This document shows, in pieces, positions 6,060 to 9,512 of a DNA stretch of 9,512 nt. The stretch comes from an uncultured Achromobacter sp. (GTDB taxonomy: Bacteria > Pseudomonadota > Gammaproteobacteria > Burkholderiales > Burkholderiaceae_B): the NCBI GenBank assembly GCA_913775005.1, contig CAJYKY010000195.1, positions 1 through 9,512 on the forward strand. Reading direction: 5' to 3'. The notes beneath the pieces were generated by a model. That model made no database searches. It was not told where the DNA came from and saw only the letters and a program-made list of their open reading frames with translations. The position numbers and the translations under genes are program-made. The number at the start of each line of letters is the position of its first letter. Within the stretch, counting starts at the first letter, position 1.

Positions 6060-6563
6060 CTAGCGCCTGACGGGACAGGACGCCGCCGCCGTCGGCTCTT
6101 TGAACACGGACAGCTGCGTCCGTTCGTCGACCGGTTCCGGGCGGCGCCAGATCCAGGCCAGTACCGCCACCATGCTCAGGCACACGGGCCACACCACCCA
6201 GGCATGCGGAATGGTGCGCGCCATGATCACCATGCACACCGACATCGACACCGTGGCCATGACCTTGGCGCGGCGCGTGATGCGCCGGCCGTTATGCCAG
6301 TTGTGCAGCATCGGCCCGAACCACTTGTGCTCATGCAGCCAACGATGCAGACGCGGCGAACTGCGCGCAGCCGCCCATGACGCCAGCAACACGAATTCGG
6401 TGCTGGGCAAGCCGGGTACAAAAACACCGGTAATGGCGAGCGCGATGGAAAAGACCGCCAGCGCCATGTACAGCGCGCGCTTGATGCGGCCACGCGGCGT
6501 GGCATCAAGCGCGGGTTGGGAACCCAGCCCGCCTTGCAGCGGGCCATTGACCTCTGCCGTCAT
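6060..6563 (-). CDS. DUF454 (YbaN-family) inner-membrane protein
   Basis: A 167-residue protein of the DUF454/YbaN family, whose biochemical role is unknown. The family core is plain: GRIKRALYMALAVFSIALAITGVFVPGLPSTEFVLLASWAAARSSPR, with the conserved G(V/I)..PGLP(S/T)..F motif at about 46-57. Next comes LHRWLHEHKWFGPMLHNWHNGRRI, then a hydrophobic block at about 103-140 ending in AVLAWIWRR. I see three or four membrane segments with a His/Trp/Arg-rich loop between them. At 167 residues it is longer than the usual 120-130, with about 25 extra residues at the N-terminus and a polar C-terminal tail of about 25. The end of the tail lies in the duplicated 57-bp unit. The start at 6563 overlaps the heme oxygenase stop (ATGA), and no separate Shine-Dalgarno sequence is visible, so translation is probably coupled. 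This suggests, without proving, a membrane function linked to heme or iron. Confidence 0.88.
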   Translation of the reverse strand: MTAEVNGPLQGGLGSQPALDATPRGRIKRALYMALAVFSIALAITGVFVPGLPSTEFVLLASWAAARSSPRLHRWLHEHKWFGPMLHNWHNGRRITRRAKVMATVSMSVCMVIMARTIPHAWVVWPVCLSMVAVLAWIWRRPEPVDERTQLSVFKEPTAAASCPVRR

Positions 6564-7153
6564 GCGCCAAGTTCGAAGTGGCGTTCAAGCAGCGCGCCAA
6601 AGCGGTCATAGGCGGCATTCGCGCCTGCGATGACGGCGTCGTGCGTGGCCGGGCTGAGCGTGTCGCTGTCCAGCGAGGCCACGAAGCGGCGCCAGACGAC
6701 GGCGCGGCCCTCGGGATAAGCAGCAAGGTTGCGCGCGCCGAAGTCGGCAGACAAGCCCAAGTCTGCTTGCGCCTGCTTGAACAGGAAAGCGGCGCCCAGC
6801 GTCGAGCCTTCCGACACGTACAGCCACCCCAGCGCTTCGGGCATCGTCACGCCGATGCTGGCGATGCCGTCTTCGGGCGCCGGCGCGCCCAGGTCGCGCA
6901 AGTCGGCCAGCGACGCGTCTTCACGGCCGCGCGCCTCCAGGTCAGGCACGGCCTGTTTGATGGCGTCGTTCTGGAACAGGTATTCCACATCGCGCTGGAA
7001 CAAATACTGCGCGGCAACGAAACGTGCGTAAGACTCGCGGCTGGCGAACGGCGCGCCGCGTTCCATCAGGCGATGCATGCGCTCGTGCTGGTCGGCGGTT
7101 TCATGCTTCAAGCGCTGCGACAGCGAGGGGCGTTCAAGAGTGGCGGTAGTCAT
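6560..7153 (-). CDS. Biliverdin-producing heme oxygenase (HemO/PigA-like)
   Basis: A 197-residue bacterial heme oxygenase that would open heme oxidatively to biliverdin, carbon monoxide and free iron in the cytoplasm, using an external reductant. The N-terminal helix LSQRLKHETADQHERMH carries the T...H signature, with the proximal heme-ligand histidine most likely His23. The distal helix is ALGWLYVSEGSTLGAAFLF, with the EGSTLG glycine kink at about 115-120, which resembles the HemO/PigA and bacteriophytochrome-linked enzymes more than the HmuO type. Length is normal. I take the ATG at 7151-7153 rather than the GTG two codons upstream; neither has a strong Shine-Dalgarno sequence. The gene overlaps DUF454 by ATGA. 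No bacteriophytochrome or heme-transport gene is in view, so iron acquisition is the more likely role. Iron control would be expected, but I see no convincing Fur box upstream. Confidence 0.92.
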   Translation of the reverse strand: MTTATLERPSLSQRLKHETADQHERMHRLMERGAPFASRESYARFVAAQYLFQRDVEYLFQNDAIKQAVPDLEARGREDASLADLRDLGAPAPEDGIASIGVTMPEALGWLYVSEGSTLGAAFLFKQAQADLGLSADFGARNLAAYPEGRAVVWRRFVASLDSDTLSPATHDAVIAGANAAYDRFGALLERHFELGA

Positions 7154-7202
7154 AGTCACGGAATCGATCTTGGGTGAAAGCCGGACATCGGCATGTGGAT
7201 GC

Positions 7203-7277
7203 TGATGCGTCTTATTTGATGCGTCTTATTATTTCTTAGCGCGCCGTAATTGACACGTTAAAGTTGCTTAAGAAATA
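7203..7277 (-). promoter_or_regulatory. Repeat-rich upstream region of the heme oxygenase operon
   Basis: The 196-bp gap 7154-7349 precedes the heme oxygenase start on the minus strand. It holds a perfect 14-bp tandem repeat, TGATGCGTCTTATT, at 7203-7216 and 7217-7230, about 50-77 bp from the start codon. It also holds an inverted repeat, TATTTCTTA at 7230-7238 and TAAGAAATA at 7269-7277. The stretch between the arms is a plausible promoter zone: on the minus strand TTAACG, 17 bp and TAAGAA could form a weak -35/-10 pair. The base composition is AT-rich relative to the flanks. A regulator binding the repeats would be well placed for control, but no known operator is recognised; a match to the Fur 7-1-7 pattern is poor. 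Confidence 0.45.
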
Positions 7278-7306
7278 GGGTCTGAGAGGGAGCCTAACAA
7301 GAAACG

Positions 7307-7328
7307 CAAAAGGCCGAAAACGGGGCCG
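7307..7328 (-). terminator. Possible weak terminator after the M50-HlyD gene
   Basis: On the minus strand a GGCC/GGCC stem (7324-7327 with 7312-7315) with an inner C-G pair and a small bulge is followed by TTTT (7308-7311) and more T-rich sequence. It lies 22 bp after the stop codon of the M50-HlyD gene and upstream of the heme oxygenase promoter region. The stem is short, so the call is tentative. Confidence 0.35.
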
Positions 7329-7349
7329 CAGCAGCGACGGAGGGTGGTT

Positions 7350-9512
7350 TCAGAATCCTAACTCACGGACCAGTATCGCGGCACTACGCCGCCACGCGCG
7401 CGTGATCAGGCTTTCTGCTTCGCCGTCGATAACAACCATTCCTCGTAACGCTTGCAGACGCGGCAAACGGGCATTGTCTTCCTGCCTCGGATGCAGCGTG
7501 ACGCGATACACGGCAAGTTCCGGCACCAGTCCTTGCGATTCAGGGTCGGGCCGCGCGCCGCCTTGCGGGGCCGGCATTGCAGGCACCGCGCCGCCATGCG
7601 TAGAGCTTAGCTCGGGTGCAGCGTTCAAGCGGCGCGTGGCCGTGGCGGCAATGTCCGTCACGTGCAGCGCGATGGCGTCCTGACCGGGATCTTCCGCCAG
7701 GAAGCGAGCGCGGCCGCCGGCCTGCAAGCGGTGCACGTCCTGCTCGGCCACATAGGCTTCGACCATGGCTTCGCCGGGGTCCGCCAGCGTCGCCAGCCAT
7801 TCACCTTCCCCCACCCATTCGCCCACGCTCAGCGGGTCCGCAAGATCTGCCACGACGCCATCGAAGGATGCGCGTACCGTCAATTGCTGTTGCTGACGCG
7901 TCAACACGTCCAGTCGCTCACGCGCGGCAGCAAGTTCACCCACTGCCACGGGCACCGACGCGGCCGTGGAGCGGCTCATCGACTGAAACGCCTGCTGCCA
8001 TTGCAGCATGCGGATGCGGCGGGACAAGGTATCGCGTTCGTGTTCCATGTCGGGCGCGCTCAGCACGAAGAGCGCATCGCCGGCACGCACCGCTTGCCCC
8101 GCTTCGACCGCGATGCGCTGCACCTGCGCACCGACGGGCGCCACCACGCGTGCCTGACTCACCGCCCGCAACAGCGCCGGCGCTTCGACACGCGTGCGCC
8201 ACGGCACCACCGCCGCAACAATGCCCGCAAGCGCGATGGCCGCCGTGATCCGGCTGCGGCGGGTCCAGCCCGCCTTGTTGGGACCCGTCAGCCGCTCGCG
8301 CCAGGCGCGCAGCTCGGTATAGATGGGACGCAGCACAAACGCCACGATCTCGATGGCGAACAGCACGATGCCCAGCAGTTTGAACGCCATGTGATACACC
8401 AGCAGCGCAATGCCAAGAAAGAGAAAGAAGCGATACACCCAGACGCAGAACGCATACGCCAGCAGCGCGCGCTCGCGCCACGGCGCGAACGTTTCGGGCT
8501 TGTCGTCACCCCATCCGAACAACCATTCGCGCAGACGCCACCGCGCCAGCGCGAAGGACCGGTTCTGCAAATTGGGCACGTTCAGCGCATCGGTAAGCAG
8601 GAAGTAGCCGTCAAAGCGCATCAGCGGATTCAGGTTGACGGCCAGCGTCAACAGCCACGTCGTCGTGGCCAAGGTGAAGGCGGCGCTACGCAGCGCGCCG
8701 TCGGGCAGAAAGCTCCAGGCCAGCGTGGCCCAGGCCGCCAGCGCGGTCTCGGCCAACATGCCGGCAGCGCCGATCGACATGCGCTGCTTCCGGCTGGCAA
8801 GGCGCCACGCGCCGGACGAATCCGTGTACAGCACCGGCCACATCACCATGAACGCCACGCCCATCGTGGCCACGCGGCAGCCTTGGTGCTTGGCTGCGTA
8901 GGCATGGCCCAGCTCGTGCAGCACCTTGGCCGCGCCCAGCGCGAGGCCTGCCGTCAACGCGCCTTCCAGTGTGAAGAAGTGCAGGAAGGTGTGCAGGAAT
9001 TCGTCCCACTGCCGCGCCGCCAGGAAGAGGCCGACGACGCCCGCCGCAAGGGTCAGGCGCGCGAAGGTGCGCGTCAGCAGCCACCGGCGCACGGCGGGCA
9101 GCGTGCGCGTCAGAAACGCGTCGGGGCGCACCAGCGGAATGCGGAAGAACAGGTATTGATGCATCAGCTGCTTGAGCCAATGGCCGCCGCGCCGGGCGTC
9201 GGCCTCTTTGCTATAGCGGGCGATTGCATCGGGTCCGTGCAGTTGCAGCAGGCTGTTCGCTTGCAGAAATTGCGCAAATTCCTGCACGTCTACGGTGTCC
9301 ATCGCCAAGGGCGTTTCGGCGTCGATGGCGCGCGCGATGGCCTCTGCGCTGCCAAGGCGCCAGCGCGCCAGCATCTCGGTTTCTGCCCAGCCGATTTGAA
9401 AGAACAGGCCCCGGCCTGGATCTTCCAGCGTCCACGCGGGCGAGCCATCGTGATTGGCCGGTGCGTCATGGAGCAGCAGCTCTTCGCGCAGCGCTGGCCA
9501 CGCGGGCGGCCG
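7350..9512 (-). CDS. Site-2 (M50) metalloprotease fused to a HlyD-type periplasmic adaptor (5' truncated by window edge)
   Basis: The frame runs open from the right edge, so the start lies outside; 720 residues are visible, and upstream of the first in-window ATG (9374) it still reads like family sequence (WTLEDPGRGLFFQIGW). Residues 1-110 resemble a PqqD-like/N-terminal substrate-recognition region. A membrane domain follows, with zinc motif HELGH at 199-203 inside KVLHELGHAYAAK and the second site-2 motif NLNPLMRFDGYF (Asn295-Pro296, Asp301), so the catalytic residues appear intact. Several more helices run to about 430. The C-terminal part is a HlyD adaptor: lipoyl-like half RVVAPVGAQVQRIAVEAGQAV, a coiled-coil hairpin at about 490-550, and the second half FDGVVADLADPLSVGEWV. 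Such fusions usually sit with other HlyD or export genes, suggesting a role in processing or exporting a protein or peptide across the envelope. The partner genes are probably beyond the right edge. The stop is TGA at 7350-7352. Confidence 0.88.
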   Translation of the reverse strand, partial: RPPAWPALREELLLHDAPANHDGSPAWTLEDPGRGLFFQIGWAETEMLARWRLGSAEAIARAIDAETPLAMDTVDVQEFAQFLQANSLLQLHGPDAIARYSKEADARRGGHWLKQLMHQYLFFRIPLVRPDAFLTRTLPAVRRWLLTRTFARLTLAAGVVGLFLAARQWDEFLHTFLHFFTLEGALTAGLALGAAKVLHELGHAYAAKHQGCRVATMGVAFMVMWPVLYTDSSGAWRLASRKQRMSIGAAGMLAETALAAWATLAWSFLPDGALRSAAFTLATTTWLLTLAVNLNPLMRFDGYFLLTDALNVPNLQNRSFALARWRLREWLFGWGDDKPETFAPWRERALLAYAFCVWVYRFFLFLGIALLVYHMAFKLLGIVLFAIEIVAFVLRPIYTELRAWRERLTGPNKAGWTRRSRITAAIALAGIVAAVVPWRTRVEAPALLRAVSQARVVAPVGAQVQRIAVEAGQAVRAGDALFVLSAPDMEHERDTLSRRIRMLQWQQAFQSMSRSTAASVPVAVGELAAARERLDVLTRQQQQLTVRASFDGVVADLADPLSVGEWVGEGEWLATLADPGEAMVEAYVAEQDVHRLQAGGRARFLAEDPGQDAIALHVTDIAATATRRLNAAPELSSTHGGAVPAMPAPQGGARPDPESQGLVPELAVYRVTLHPRQEDNARLPRLQALRGMVVIDGEAESLITRAWRRSAAILVRELGF

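Larger units (their letters stand above)
5962..6075. repeat. 57-bp imperfect tandem duplication spanning two convergent gene ends
   Basis: Positions 5962-6018 and 6019-6075 are two adjacent copies of a 57-bp unit (19 codons) that I count as differing at six positions. Copy 1 holds the last codons and TGA stop of the Ala-rich gene. Copy 2 holds the TAG stop of the DUF454 gene on the other strand, where copy 1 has CAG in the same register (6003-6005 against 6060-6062). Each copy carries a hairpin. The whole 46-bp intergenic gap is made of the second copy. Confidence 0.85.

Noticed and set aside
6100..6633. Plus-strand ORF of 177 codons opposite DUF454
   Set aside because: It is antisense to the recognised membrane protein, and its translation shows no domain or hydrophobic pattern of its own.
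6578..7177. Plus-strand ORF of 199 codons opposite the heme oxygenase
   Set aside because: It mirrors the heme oxygenase frame in GC-rich sequence, and its His/Gln/Arg-rich translation lacks any motif.
7210..7250. Fur box upstream of heme oxygenase
   Set aside because: The AT-rich stretch contains TAATAA-like pieces, but no arrangement gives a good match to the 19-bp consensus or to three adjacent GATAAT hexamers.

Overview
The window is GC-rich, with G/C-biased third codon positions. Its proteins (a YdeP-type molybdopterin oxidoreductase, a HemO-like heme oxygenase, DUF454/YbaN, DUF2501/YjjA and an M50-HlyD fusion) suggest a betaproteobacterium of the Alcaligenaceae (Bordetella/Achromobacter type). 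The family-level placement rests on recognition of protein style, not on a search.

Layout. (1) 2-1288 (+) is the C-terminal half of an FdhF/YdeP-family molybdopterin oxidoreductase, cut by the left edge. (2) 1289-3244 (+) is a type IV (AbiE-like) toxin-antitoxin locus. It has an AT-rich leader with a perfect 26-bp palindrome, an intact AbiEi-type winged-helix antitoxin/regulator, and an AbiEii-type nucleotidyltransferase toxin whose N-terminus is missing. The toxin is probably a decayed gene. (3) 3237-4586 (-) holds a spermidine-synthase-like methyltransferase-fold protein, overlapping the toxin tail to tail by 8 bp, and a small secreted DUF2501 protein. (4) 4853-6013 (+) is an unrecognised Ala-rich protein with helical ends and a repetitive low-complexity centre. 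(5) 5962-6075 is an imperfect 57-bp tandem duplication with two hairpins. It covers the convergent ends of that gene and of a DUF454 membrane protein gene. (6) 6060-7153 (-) is a two-gene unit, heme oxygenase then DUF454, joined by an ATGA overlap. Its upstream region has a perfect 14-bp tandem repeat and a long-spaced inverted repeat. (7) 7350-9512 (-) is a large membrane protein fusing a site-2 (M50) metalloprotease to a HlyD-type periplasmic adaptor, cut by the right edge.

How they work together. The clearest functional units are the AbiE-like pair, in which the antitoxin probably represses its own promoter through the palindrome, and the heme oxygenase/DUF454 pair, probably co-translated and serving iron recovery from heme. 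The remaining genes look like independent neighbours. Short in-frame tandem repeats recur between 3.97 and 6.08 kb, so this part of the window appears prone to slippage. I found no RNA genes, insertion sequences, CRISPR arrays or integrase genes.
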